From Achromobacter sp. UMC46 (lineage in GTDB: Bacteria > Pseudomonadota > Gammaproteobacteria > Burkholderiales > Burkholderiaceae_B), in assembly GCF_014170335.1 (NCBI RefSeq), contig NZ_LZZS01000037.1:1-64000 (forward strand): 64,000 nt of DNA, in the 5' to 3' direction. The translations under genes and the position numbers were made by a program. Of the stretch, positions 11,536 to 20,481 are shown one piece after another (the first letter of the stretch is position 1; each line of letters opens with the position of its first letter). The notes beneath the pieces are model-generated. The model saw only the letters and a program-made list of their open reading frames with translations. It was not told where the DNA came from and made no database searches.

Positions 11536-12609
11536 ATGAGCCGTTTCTGGAGTCCCGTGGTCGGGACGCTCAGTCCCTATGTCCCGGGCGAGCAGCCCAA
11601 GCTTCAGAACCTGATCAAGCTGAACACCAACGAGCACCCCTACGGGCCGTCGCCCAAGGTGCTCGACGCCATACGGGCGGCCTGCGACGACACGCTCAAG
11701 CTATACCCAGACCCGTCCTCGGACCGCCTTCGCCAGACGATCGCCAGCACGCTGGGCGTGCAGCCGGGCCAGGTGTTCGTGGGCAACGGTTCGGACGAGG
11801 TGCTGGCGCACGTCTTCCTGGCCTTGCTCAAGCATGAGCGTCCGCTGCGCTTCCCGGACATCACTTACAGCTTCTACCCCGTCTATTGCGGCCTGTACGG
11901 CATCGAATACGAAACCGTGCCGCTGACGGCAGACTTCCGCATCGACGTGGAAGACTACCTGCCTCGGGCAGACGTCCAGGCGGGCGCCATCATTTTCCCG
12001 AATCCCAATGCGCCCACCGGCCGCGCGCTGAGTCTGGCCGAGGTCGAGCGCATCGTCGCCGGTAACCCCGACGCGGTCGTGGTGGTCGACGAAGCCTACG
12101 TTGACTTCGGCGGGGAATCGGCGGTGGGGCTGGTTGCGCGCTACGACAACCTGCTCGTCGTGCAGACGCTGTCCAAGTCGCGTTCGCTGGCGGGGCTGCG
12201 TGTCGGCTTCGCTGTCGGCAGCGCCGCGCTCATCGACGGGCTGGACCGCGTAAAGAACAGTTTCAACTCCTACCCCATCGATCGCCTGGCATCGGCCGGC
12301 GCAGTGGCGGCATTGGAAGATACAGAGTACTTTGAGAAGACTCGCCACGCCGTGATCGAAACCCGGTCGCGGATGACGGCGGGCCTGGAGTCGCTGGGTT
12401 TCGAAGTGCTGCCGTCGGCCGCGAATTTCGTGTTCGCGCGGCACCCCTCCAAAGACGCTTCGGGTCTGGCCGCCGCTTTGCGCGAGCGCAGCATCATCGT
12501 GCGTCATTTCCGTCATGCGCGCATCGATCAGTTTCTCCGCATTACCGTGGGCACGGACGAGCAGGTAGACCTGCTTCTGAAGGGGCTCGCGGAGGTCCTG
12601 CAAGCGTGA
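11536..12609 (+). CDS. hisC: Histidinol-phosphate aminotransferase
   Basis: This PLP-dependent class I/II aminotransferase makes L-histidinol phosphate from imidazole acetol phosphate. The PLP-binding lysine lies in [15 protein letters not shown], and [11 protein letters not shown] and [10 protein letters not shown] are further family motifs. The 357-residue length is normal. It is separated from the der stop by 3 bp, so it is read with the der transcript and not from a his operon; this order is common in Burkholderiales, and some of these species have a second hisC elsewhere. Confidence 0.95.
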   Translation: MSRFWSPVVGTLSPYVPGEQPKLQNLIKLNTNEHPYGPSPKVLDAIRAACDDTLKLYPDPSSDRLRQTIASTLGVQPGQVFVGNGSDEVLAHVFLALLKHERPLRFPDITYSFYPVYCGLYGIEYETVPLTADFRIDVEDYLPRADVQAGAIIFPNPNAPTGRALSLAEVERIVAGNPDAVVVVDEAYVDFGGESAVGLVARYDNLLVVQTLSKSRSLAGLRVGFAVGSAALIDGLDRVKNSFNSYPIDRLASAGAVAALEDTEYFEKTRHAVIETRSRMTAGLESLGFEVLPSAANFVFARHPSKDASGLAAALRERSIIVRHFRHARIDQFLRITVGTDEQVDLLLKGLAEVLQA

Positions 12610-12767
12610 CGGTCAGGGGCTTTTCAGCTTGAAAACTCTGGTGTCACTTTTGCTTCCTGGCCAAGTAGCACGGGCCGGGAAAACCCTGTAGAGTACGTAT
12701 TTCGGTGTGCTCCACCAGTACAAAAAAGCACATCATCACTCAATAACAAACAAATGGAGCCTGGCCA

Positions 12768-13004
12768 ATGAGCAATAAAGGGCAAACTCTGCAAGATCCG
12801 TTCCTGAACACGCTGCGCAAGGATCATGTGCCCGTGTCGATCTACTTGGTGAACGGTATCAAGCTTCAAGGGCAAATCGAATCTTTTGATCAGTACGTGG
12901 TGCTGTTGCGCAACACGGTTACGCAAATGGTCTACAAGCATGCCATTTCCACCGTTGTTCCCGCCCGTGCCGTGAATTTCCAGGTGGAAGTCCCTGCTGA
13001 GTAA
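12768..13004 (+). CDS. hfq: RNA chaperone Hfq
   Basis: Hfq forms a ring hexamer that binds small RNAs and mRNAs. The 78-residue sequence begins [19 protein letters not shown] and has both Sm motifs, ending with the conserved YKHAIST; a short acidic tail follows. A GGAG stands 8 bp before the ATG. The 158 bp after hisC should hold its promoter. A terminator-like hairpin lies between hfq and hflX, so hfq may be transcribed more strongly than the GTPase gene behind it. Confidence 0.99.
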   Translation: MSNKGQTLQDPFLNTLRKDHVPVSIYLVNGIKLQGQIESFDQYVVLLRNTVTQMVYKHAISTVVPARAVNFQVEVPAE

Positions 13005-13027
13005 TCTCGCTCCAGCTGTACCTTTTT

Positions 13028-13064
13028 TTGCCCGCCAGACGGATGACGTCGGCGGGCATTTTCG
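13028..13064 (+). terminator. Intrinsic terminator or attenuator between hfq and hflX
   Basis: GCCCGCC at 13030-13036 pairs with GGCGGGC at 13051-13057, with further GAC/GTC pairing inside, followed by ATTTTCG. A run of seven T residues precedes the stem, so the structure could also act in the other direction. As hflX starts at 13089, this probably reduces readthrough from hfq. Confidence 0.75.
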
Positions 13065-13088
13065 CTTTGGCTCCAATATGGTGCATGT

Positions 13089-14195
13089 ATGCGCGCTCTG
13101 ATTATCAGCGTGGATCTGGGTGATCCGGACTTCACGGCCCACGCCGAAGAATTTGCCATGCTGGCCAAGGGCGCGGGCGCGGAAGTCGTCGGCACCCTGA
13201 CCGCACGGCGCGACCGGCCCGACGCCAAGTTCTTCATCGGCTCCGGCAAGGCAGACGAAGGCGTCGCGATGGCGCAAGCCTTGCTGGCCGATATCGTCCT
13301 GTTCGATCAGCCCTTGTCGCCTGCTCAGCAGCGCAACCTGGAGCGCGTCTTCAACTTGCGCGTGGTGGACCGCGTCGCGCTCATCCTGGACATCTTCGCG
13401 CTGCGCGCGAAGAGCCACGAGGGCAAGTTGCAGGTCGAGCTGGCGCAGTTGCAGCATCTGTCCACGCGCCTGACGCGCATGTGGAGCCACTTGGAGCGTC
13501 AGCGCGGTGGTATCGGGATGCGCGGCCCCGGTGAATCCCAGCTTGAAATGGACCGCCGCATGATCGGCGCCAAGGTCAAGACGCTGCGCGAGCGCCTGGA
13601 TCGCGTTGAGCGCCAGCGTGTGACGCAGCGCCGCGCGCGCGCCCGCGGCGGTGTGCTGTCGGTTTCGCTCGTGGGTTACACCAACGCCGGCAAGTCCACG
13701 TTATTCAACGCGCTGACGCGCGCGGACACCTACGCCGCCGACCAGCTCTTCGCCACCCTGGACACGACCACCCGCCGCATCTGGATCGAAGGTTCGGGGA
13801 ACGTTGTGATATCGGACACGGTCGGATTCATTCGCGACCTGCCTCACGACCTGATCGCCGCGTTCCGGGCGACCCTGGAAGAGACGGTGCATGCGGATCT
13901 GTTGCTGCATGTGGTTGATGCAGCCAGTCCGCAGCGTGACGAGCAGATTTTCGAAGTCAACAAAGTCCTCGCTGAAATCGGTGCCTCCGCCGTCCCCACC
14001 ATCCTGGTATACAACAAGATTGACCAGGCTGGATTGGAACCCCGGGCGGAGCGCGATGCACATGGTACGATTGCGCGAGTATTTGTAAGCGCCTCCGAGC
14101 GCGCCGGTCTGGATGCGTTGCGCGGGGCAATTGCGGAGACCGGACAGATTGTGGGAAACAATGCCGCGAATTATCAAACTCTTCAATCTGAATGA
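13089..14195 (+). CDS. hflX: Ribosome-associated GTPase HflX
   Basis: HflX binds and splits stalled 70S ribosomes under stress. The glycine-rich N-terminal domain includes ERQRGGIGMRGPGESQLEMD, a signature of the family, and the G domain P-loop is GYTNAGKST near residue 195. The 368-residue length is slightly shorter than in Escherichia coli. The last 35 bp overlap the start of hflK in another frame, so hflX and hflK are translated from one message. Confidence 0.96.
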   Translation: MRALIISVDLGDPDFTAHAEEFAMLAKGAGAEVVGTLTARRDRPDAKFFIGSGKADEGVAMAQALLADIVLFDQPLSPAQQRNLERVFNLRVVDRVALILDIFALRAKSHEGKLQVELAQLQHLSTRLTRMWSHLERQRGGIGMRGPGESQLEMDRRMIGAKVKTLRERLDRVERQRVTQRRARARGGVLSVSLVGYTNAGKSTLFNALTRADTYAADQLFATLDTTTRRIWIEGSGNVVISDTVGFIRDLPHDLIAAFRATLEETVHADLLLHVVDAASPQRDEQIFEVNKVLAEIGASAVPTILVYNKIDQAGLEPRAERDAHGTIARVFVSASERAGLDALRGAIAETGQIVGNNAANYQTLQSE

Positions 14196-15465
14196 CCCCG
14201 GTTGGGGTCGTGGGAACAACAATGGCTCCGAGCCGCCGCCGAAGCGGCCTCAAGGCAATGGAGACGGCCCTCCCGACCTGGACGAGGTCTGGCGCGATTT
14301 CAATAATCGCATCGGATCCCTGTTCGGTCGCAAGGGCGGTGGCGGTGGCAACAACCGCCCCGGCAACCGTGGCGGCATGACCCCGCCTTCGCCTCGTGGC
14401 GCGCGCATCGGCCTGGGCGTCATCGCTCTGGTCGCTGTGGGCATCTGGGCGGCCAGCGGCTTCTACATCGTGCAGGAAGGCCAGGTCGCGGTCGTGACCC
14501 AGTTCGGCAAATACAAGAGCACGTCGCAGGCCGGTTTCCAATGGCGCCTGCCGTACCCGATTCAAAGCCAGGAAATCGTCAACGTGTCGCAGCTGCGCAC
14601 GTTCGAAGTCGGTTTCCGCGGCGGTTCGCGCAACAAGGTGCTGCCTGAAGCGCTGATGCTCACGACGGACGAGAACATCGTCGATATGCAGTTCGTCGTC
14701 CAGTATCGTCTGCGGGCCGACGGCGCGCCGGACTATCTCTTCATGACGCGCGATCCGGACGAATCCGTCCGCCAGGCCTCTGAAACGGCCATGCGCGAAG
14801 TTGTGGGCAAGCAATCGATGGACTTCGTGCTGTACGAAGGCCGTACGATGGTCGCCACGCAAGTGCAGGCGCTGATGCAACAGATCCTGGACCGCTACCA
14901 GAGCGGCGTCCAGGTCAGCACGGTCGCCATCCAGAACGTGCAGCCGCCCGAGCAGGTGCAAGCCGCCTTCGACGACGCCGTCAAGGCAGGTCAAGACCGC
15001 GAGCGCCAGATCAACGAAGGCCAGGCCTACGCCAACCAGGTCGTGCCGCTGGCCAGTGGCCAGGCTTCGCGCATGACTGAACAGGCCGAAGGCTACAAGG
15101 CCAAGGTCGTGGGCGACGCGCAAGGTAATACGTCGCGCTTCACCAGCATCCTGGGTGAATACGAGAAGGCGCCGCAAGTCATGCGCCAGCGCATGTACCT
15201 GGAAAGCATGCAGGACATCTTCACGCGCGCCAGCAAGGTCATGGTCGACACCAAGAGCAACAACAACATGTTGTACCTGCCCTTGGACAAGATCATGCAT
15301 CTGGCCGCTCAAGACGGCAGCAAGTCCACTGTCGGCAACCCGGGTTCGCCTGCGTTGATCAGTCCGCCGGTCCAGCCGCCGTTGCGTAGCGGTGCGGTTC
15401 CGGTGCCTCAGTCTTCCGGCAGCAGCAATAGCAACACGCTGCCCCGCGACCGTACGTCGCGCTAA
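14161..15465 (+). CDS. hflK: FtsH protease modulator HflK
   Basis: HflK pairs with HflC in a large inner-membrane SPFH-domain assembly that surrounds and modulates FtsH. The protein has a Gly/Asn-rich cytoplasmic N-terminus, one span around residues 83-103 (GLGVIALVAVGIWAASGFYI), and an SPFH/band 7 domain. The frame is open upstream to 14113, but ATG 14161 gives the expected N-terminus MPRIIKLFNLNDPGWG and a 434-residue protein. It overlaps hflX by 35 bp. Confidence 0.95.
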   Translation: MPRIIKLFNLNDPGWGRGNNNGSEPPPKRPQGNGDGPPDLDEVWRDFNNRIGSLFGRKGGGGGNNRPGNRGGMTPPSPRGARIGLGVIALVAVGIWAASGFYIVQEGQVAVVTQFGKYKSTSQAGFQWRLPYPIQSQEIVNVSQLRTFEVGFRGGSRNKVLPEALMLTTDENIVDMQFVVQYRLRADGAPDYLFMTRDPDESVRQASETAMREVVGKQSMDFVLYEGRTMVATQVQALMQQILDRYQSGVQVSTVAIQNVQPPEQVQAAFDDAVKAGQDRERQINEGQAYANQVVPLASGQASRMTEQAEGYKAKVVGDAQGNTSRFTSILGEYEKAPQVMRQRMYLESMQDIFTRASKVMVDTKSNNNMLYLPLDKIMHLAAQDGSKSTVGNPGSPALISPPVQPPLRSGAVPVPQSSGSSNSNTLPRDRTSR

Positions 15466-15483
15466 CCCGGAGGAGTCCTGATC

Positions 15484-16386
15484 ATGCAACGTTTTATGCC
15501 CATCCTGGTCGGCCTGCTCATCGTGCTGGCCGCCCTGTCTTCCTGCGTCTTCGTCGTGCGCGAGCGCGACTACGCCCTGGTGTTCTCGCTGGGTGAAGTA
15601 CGCAAGACCATCAGTGAACCCGGCCTGTACTTCAAGGCCCCGCCGCCGTTCCAGAACGTCGTGACGCTCGACAAGCGCGTTCTGACCATCGAAACCAACG
15701 AAGCCGAACGCATCCAGACTTCTGAAAAGAAGAACCTGCTGATCGATTCCTACGTCAAGTGGCGTATTGCGGATCCCCGTCAATACTACGTCTCGACGGG
15801 CGGCAACGAGCGCGTGGCGCAAGAGCGCCTGCAAGCGCTGATCCGCGACGCGCTGAACGCATCGGTCAACGTGCGCACGGTGCGCGACGTGGTGTCGACC
15901 GAACGCGACAAGATCATGGCCGAGATCCTGACGAACGTGGCCAAGCGCGCCGAGCCCCTGGGCGTGCAGATCGTCGACGTGCGTCTGCGCCGAATCGAGT
16001 TCGCGCCGGAAATTTCGGAATCGGTGTATCGCCGCATGGAGGCGGAGCGTACACGCGTCGCCAACGAGCTGCGTTCCATCGGTGCCGCCGAAGGCGAGAA
16101 GATCCGCGCCGAGGCCGACCGCCAACGCGAAGTGATCGTGGCCCAGGCCTATGCCAAGGCCCAAGGCATCATGGGTGAAGGCGATGCCGCGGCTGCTTCG
16201 ATCTACGCGCAGGCCTACGGCAAGAACCCGCAGTTCTACACGTACTACAAGAGCCTGGAAGCCTACCGCGCTTCGTTCTCGAAGCCGGGCGACGTGCTGG
16301 TGGTCGACCCCAGCTCCAGTTTCTTCCAGTTCATGAAGGACCCGGCTGGCGCAGCGCTGGCGCCGGTCACCGTGCCGGCCAAGTAA
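15484..16386 (+). CDS. hflC: FtsH protease modulator HflC
   Basis: HflC is the partner of HflK in the inner-membrane SPFH complex. The 300-residue protein has an N-terminal span (MPILVGLLIVLAALSSCVFV) and a band 7 domain with the ERDYALVFSLGEV start and the typical Ala/Glu-rich helix (EKIRAEADRQREVIVAQAYA). A GGAGGAG ribosome binding site precedes the ATG. It follows hflK by 18 bp, and a strong terminator lies 22 bp after the stop, closing the hflX-hflK-hflC unit. Confidence 0.97.
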   Translation: MQRFMPILVGLLIVLAALSSCVFVVRERDYALVFSLGEVRKTISEPGLYFKAPPPFQNVVTLDKRVLTIETNEAERIQTSEKKNLLIDSYVKWRIADPRQYYVSTGGNERVAQERLQALIRDALNASVNVRTVRDVVSTERDKIMAEILTNVAKRAEPLGVQIVDVRLRRIEFAPEISESVYRRMEAERTRVANELRSIGAAEGEKIRAEADRQREVIVAQAYAKAQGIMGEGDAAAASIYAQAYGKNPQFYTYYKSLEAYRASFSKPGDVLVVDPSSSFFQFMKDPAGAALAPVTVPAK

Positions 16387-16408
16387 GGCGGCGCGCGTAG
16401 CGGAACAG

Positions 16409-16438
16409 AAAGCCCCTTGGAAATCCAAGGGGCTTTTT
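16409..16438 (+). terminator. Intrinsic terminator after hflC
   Basis: AAAGCCCCTTGG pairs perfectly with CCAAGGGGCTTT around an AAAT loop, and the T-run continues past the stem. This is a textbook intrinsic terminator 22 bp behind hflC. Confidence 0.92.
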
Positions 16439-16531
16439 ACTGGCGCGGCGTCCGGCGGAACGGGGTGCCGCAGCAATGGGGGACAGCTTCGTTCGCCGGT
16501 AATCCCGGCTGGCGCTGCCCGCTGACTCATG

Positions 16532-16601
16532 TACAATACCCCGTAAGCTAGAAAACATTCCGCAGCGGCTGAGCGGGCTTACGCCCCCTCAGCCGCTTTT
16601 T
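16532..16601 (+). promoter_or_regulatory. Candidate attenuator or small-RNA unit upstream of hisZ
   Basis: A TACAAT at 16532-16537 resembles a -10 box, though no good -35 is visible. About 25 bp later a very strong hairpin follows: ten perfect pairs (16564-16573 with 16588-16597), then a mismatch and four more pairs around TTAC, and then five T residues. The T-run ends 50 bp before hisZ. RNA made from the -10 would be about 60 nt and would stop before hisZ unless readthrough occurs. No His-rich leader peptide is visible. Confidence 0.5.
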
Positions 16602-16650
16602 CGTTTGGGCGACGCCCACGCATCACTTGGCGTTCTTCAGGTAAACATTC

Positions 16651-17808
16651 ATGGGTAACTGGTTGCTGCCCGAGAGCCTTGCCGACGTACTTCCGGCAGA
16701 GGCCCGGCGCATCGAGGAACTGCGCCGCGAACTTCTCGATCTGTACCGTACTTACGGCTTCGAGCTGGTCGCGCCGCCCCTGGTCGAATACATCGATTCA
16801 TTGCTGTCCGGCACCGGTAGCGATCTGGATCTGCGCACTTGCAAGCTGGTCGACCAGTTGACCGGACGCACGCTGGGCGTGCGGGCGGACATGACTCCTC
16901 AGGTCACGCGCATTGATGCGCACTTGTTGAACCGCGCCGGCGTGACCCGCCTGTGCTATTGCGGCAACGTGCTGCACGCCCGCCCGGCGGACTTGCTGTC
17001 CAGCCGCGAGCTGTTGCAGATCGGCGCCGAGATCTACGGTCATGCCGGTTTCGAAGCCGATCTGGAAATCATCCAGCTCGTGCTGGAAACGGTGGCGATC
17101 GCCGGGGTGCGCAACCCCCGTCTGGACTTGTGCCATTCGGGCGTGGTTCGCGCCATCCTGGAGTCGGACCCGGCTGCCATGGCGGTGTCGCAGGAAATCA
17201 TCCGCTTGCTGCGCGAGAAAGACGTGCCGGGCCTGGGTGAGCTGGCCCAGCGCGCGCCGGGCATGCGGGACGAGACGCTGAAGGCGTTGCAGTTGCTGCC
17301 GAACCTGTATGGCGGCCCGGAAGTGCTGAAGGCGGCGCGTCGCGATCTGCCTTTGCTGCCGGGTGTCGCCGTTGCGCTGGATGCCTTGCAGGTGGTGGTG
17401 GATGCGATGCCGAATGTCGCGTTCAGTGTCGATCTGGCCGATGTGGGGGGCTATGGCTACCACTCCGGCGTGAAGTTCGCGCTGTATGCGGAAGGCTGGC
17501 ATGACGCGCTGGTCAGCGGTGGCCGCTATGACGACGTCAGTCGGGCCTTTGGCCGGGCGCGTCCGGCTACCGGCTTCAGTCTGGATTTACGCAAACTGGC
17601 GGCAGGTTTGCCGCCAGCGGAACGGGCGCGTGCGGTTCGCGCGCCTTGGGGGCAGGCCCCCGCTCTGACCGAGGCGGTTCGCCGCCTGCGCCGGTCAGGG
17701 GAGATTGTCGTTCAGGTATTGCCCGGTCACGAGCAGGATCAGGACGAATTCGTTTGCGATCGCGAGCTGGCGCTGCAAGATGGCGCCTGGACGGTCAGAA
17801 CGCTGTGA
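16651..17808 (+). CDS. hisZ: ATP phosphoribosyltransferase regulatory subunit
   Basis: HisZ is a histidyl-tRNA synthetase paralogue without charging activity that forms a complex with the short HisG and gives feedback control of the first step of histidine synthesis. The 385-residue protein shows the class II fold ([16 protein letters not shown] and [17 protein letters not shown]) but lacks a C-terminal anticodon-binding domain. Presence of HisZ implies a short HisG elsewhere in the genome. It lies directly before purA, a common pairing in Burkholderiales. Confidence 0.93.
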   Translation: MGNWLLPESLADVLPAEARRIEELRRELLDLYRTYGFELVAPPLVEYIDSLLSGTGSDLDLRTCKLVDQLTGRTLGVRADMTPQVTRIDAHLLNRAGVTRLCYCGNVLHARPADLLSSRELLQIGAEIYGHAGFEADLEIIQLVLETVAIAGVRNPRLDLCHSGVVRAILESDPAAMAVSQEIIRLLREKDVPGLGELAQRAPGMRDETLKALQLLPNLYGGPEVLKAARRDLPLLPGVAVALDALQVVVDAMPNVAFSVDLADVGGYGYHSGVKFALYAEGWHDALVSGGRYDDVSRAFGRARPATGFSLDLRKLAAGLPPAERARAVRAPWGQAPALTEAVRRLRRSGEIVVQVLPGHEQDQDEFVCDRELALQDGAWTVRTL

Positions 17809-17812
17809 CTAA

Positions 17813-19180
<1,368 letters not shown>

Positions 19181-19197
19181 CATCGGGTTAATATTCC

Positions 19198-19235
19198 AAA
19201 GGCCGCCGCCGGTCTCATACCGGCGGCGGCCTTTT
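19198..19235 (+). terminator. Intrinsic terminator after purA
   Basis: GGCCGCCGCCGG (19201-19212) pairs perfectly with CCGGCGGCGGCC (19220-19231) around TCTCATA, flanked by AAA and TTTT. It marks the end of the hisZ-purA unit. Confidence 0.9.
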
Positions 19236-19263
19236 CGTATCTTTAAGCAGGAGATGCTTGCCT

Positions 19264-19806
19264 ATGAGCACGCCGACCAATGATGACAGCCATCTGTGGG
19301 TGACGTGGGACGATTACAACCGCTTGATCGAACGCCTTACCTTGCAGGTGCATCAATCGGGATGGAAGTTCGACAAGATTCTTTGTCTGGCGCGCGGCGG
19401 TATGCGCGTCGGTGACGTAATGTCCCGTATTTTCGATGTGCCGCTGGGTATCCTGGCCACGAGCAGCTACCGCGAGGCGGCCGGCACGAAGCAAGGCGAC
19501 ATGGATATCGCCCAGTTCATCACCATCACGCGCGGCACGTTGTCCGGGCGGGTGTTGCTGGTGGACGACATGGTCGATACCGGCAAGACCTTCAGCAAGG
19601 TCTATGACCACCTGAAGAGCCAGTTCGCCGATATCACCGAACTGCGCAGCGCCGTGCTGTGGTGGAAGGGGCATTCCCAGGCGACGCCCGACTACTACGT
19701 CGACAAGCTGCCGACGAACCCCTGGATCCACCAGCCGTTCGAAGACTACGACAGCCTGCGCCCGCATCAACTCGAAGCCTGGATCCGCAAGGGTTTCAAG
19801 AGCTGA
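19264..19806 (+). CDS. Phosphoribosyltransferase family protein
   Basis: A 180-residue type I phosphoribosyltransferase. The PRPP-binding loop is VLLVDDMVDTGKTF at about residues 97-110, preceded by a CLARGGMRVGDVMSR segment like those of hypoxanthine/xanthine-guanine enzymes. The natural base is not evident. It follows purA, which fits a purine salvage role, but the purA terminator separates the two. ATG 19264 is chosen over a TTG two codons upstream because an AGGAG stands at the right distance. Confidence 0.88.
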   Translation: MSTPTNDDSHLWVTWDDYNRLIERLTLQVHQSGWKFDKILCLARGGMRVGDVMSRIFDVPLGILATSSYREAAGTKQGDMDIAQFITITRGTLSGRVLLVDDMVDTGKTFSKVYDHLKSQFADITELRSAVLWWKGHSQATPDYYVDKLPTNPWIHQPFEDYDSLRPHQLEAWIRKGFKS

Positions 19807-20249
19807 ATCCGGTTGCCGGTCAGGGGAGGGGCGCAGGGCGGCTTCCTGGCGCCAAGTGTCCCTCCTAGTAGTCAAGATGGTCATGACCATGCTAGAATCG
19901 CTGGTTATCGCTAAACCGAACTTGGCTTGTTACTCTTTGGGTAGTCTTTGGGTAACGGAAACAGCCAGCGGAAATCCGGGTAGTGGATAAGAAATGGAAA
20001 AACAGAAGGGCCCGCGCATCGCGCGTGCCAGCCTGCTTTTCTAGCTCTGGTCCTAGTTCCGGGTTGCGCTCCAAGGTTCCTCGTTTCCGCGGTACTTTCC
20101 TTTGTGTTGTGGTTGCGTGCCTGGTCTGCCAGCGCATGCCCATGGGGCGAAGGGATGTTTTCGCGGACCTGGACCCGCGGCAGCGTTGCTGGTAAGCAAG
20201 CCAGGTTTGTCATCAACTTTTGTTACCCTACAAGCAGGCCAATCACTTT
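19807..20249 (+). other. Intergenic region before rpsU
   Basis: These 443 bp carry the likely rpsU-dnaG-rpoD promoter near 19869-19898 and a leader of about 340 nt. A minus-strand frame (19892-20143) reads KDYPKSNK-like sequence in an alternative frame but has no recognised domain or start context, and I do not call it. A tandem near-repeat CTTTGGGTAGTCTTTGGGTA lies around 19935. Confidence 0.5.
19869..19898 (+). promoter_or_regulatory. Candidate promoter with a perfect 14-bp palindrome in the spacer
   Basis: TAGTCA (19869-19874) and TAGAAT (19893-19898) are separated by 18 bp and resemble sigma-70 boxes. The spacer contains the perfect palindrome ATGGTCATGACCAT (19877-19890), which looks like an operator. 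It points toward rpsU, 350 bp downstream. No LexA-type CTG-N10-CAG is present here. Confidence 0.5.
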
Positions 20250-20462
20250 ATGCCTATCGTTCGACTGAAGGAAAACGAACCGTTTGAAGCCGCTCTGCGC
20301 CGCTTCAAGCGCACCATCGAAAAGACCGGTTTGCTCACCGAGCTGCGTTCGCGCGAGTTCTATGAGAAGCCCACGGCAGAGCGCAAGCGCAAGCATGCCG
20401 CCGCTGTGAAGCGTCACTACAAGCGCATCCGTAGCCAACAACTGCCCCCGCGCCTGTATTGA
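20250..20462 (+). CDS. rpsU: 30S ribosomal protein S21
   Basis: S21 is a small basic protein of the 30S subunit involved in initiation. The 70-residue sequence starts [20 protein letters not shown] and ends in a lysine/arginine-rich tail. The frame is open to 20220, but ATG 20250 gives the standard N-terminus. It is the first gene of the macromolecular synthesis operon rpsU-dnaG-rpoD and is followed by dnaG after 19 bp. Confidence 0.98.
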   Translation: MPIVRLKENEPFEAALRRFKRTIEKTGLLTELRSREFYEKPTAERKRKHAAAVKRHYKRIRSQQLPPRLY

Positions 20463-20481
20463 TTTTTGATTCCCGAATCTA

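Noticed and set aside
13957-16536. Long minus-strand frame opposite hflX, hflK and hflC
   Set aside because: Antisense to three well supported genes, with the biased composition expected of a shadow frame.
19860-19920. LexA box upstream of rpsU as in Escherichia coli
   Set aside because: No CTG-N10-CAG spacing is present; only the ATGGTCATGACCAT palindrome is seen.
19892-20216. Minus-strand frames before rpsU with KDYPKSNK-like ends
   Set aside because: They looked like a phage-integrase neighbour, but there is no domain, ribosome binding site or second mobile gene, and they cover the rpsU leader.
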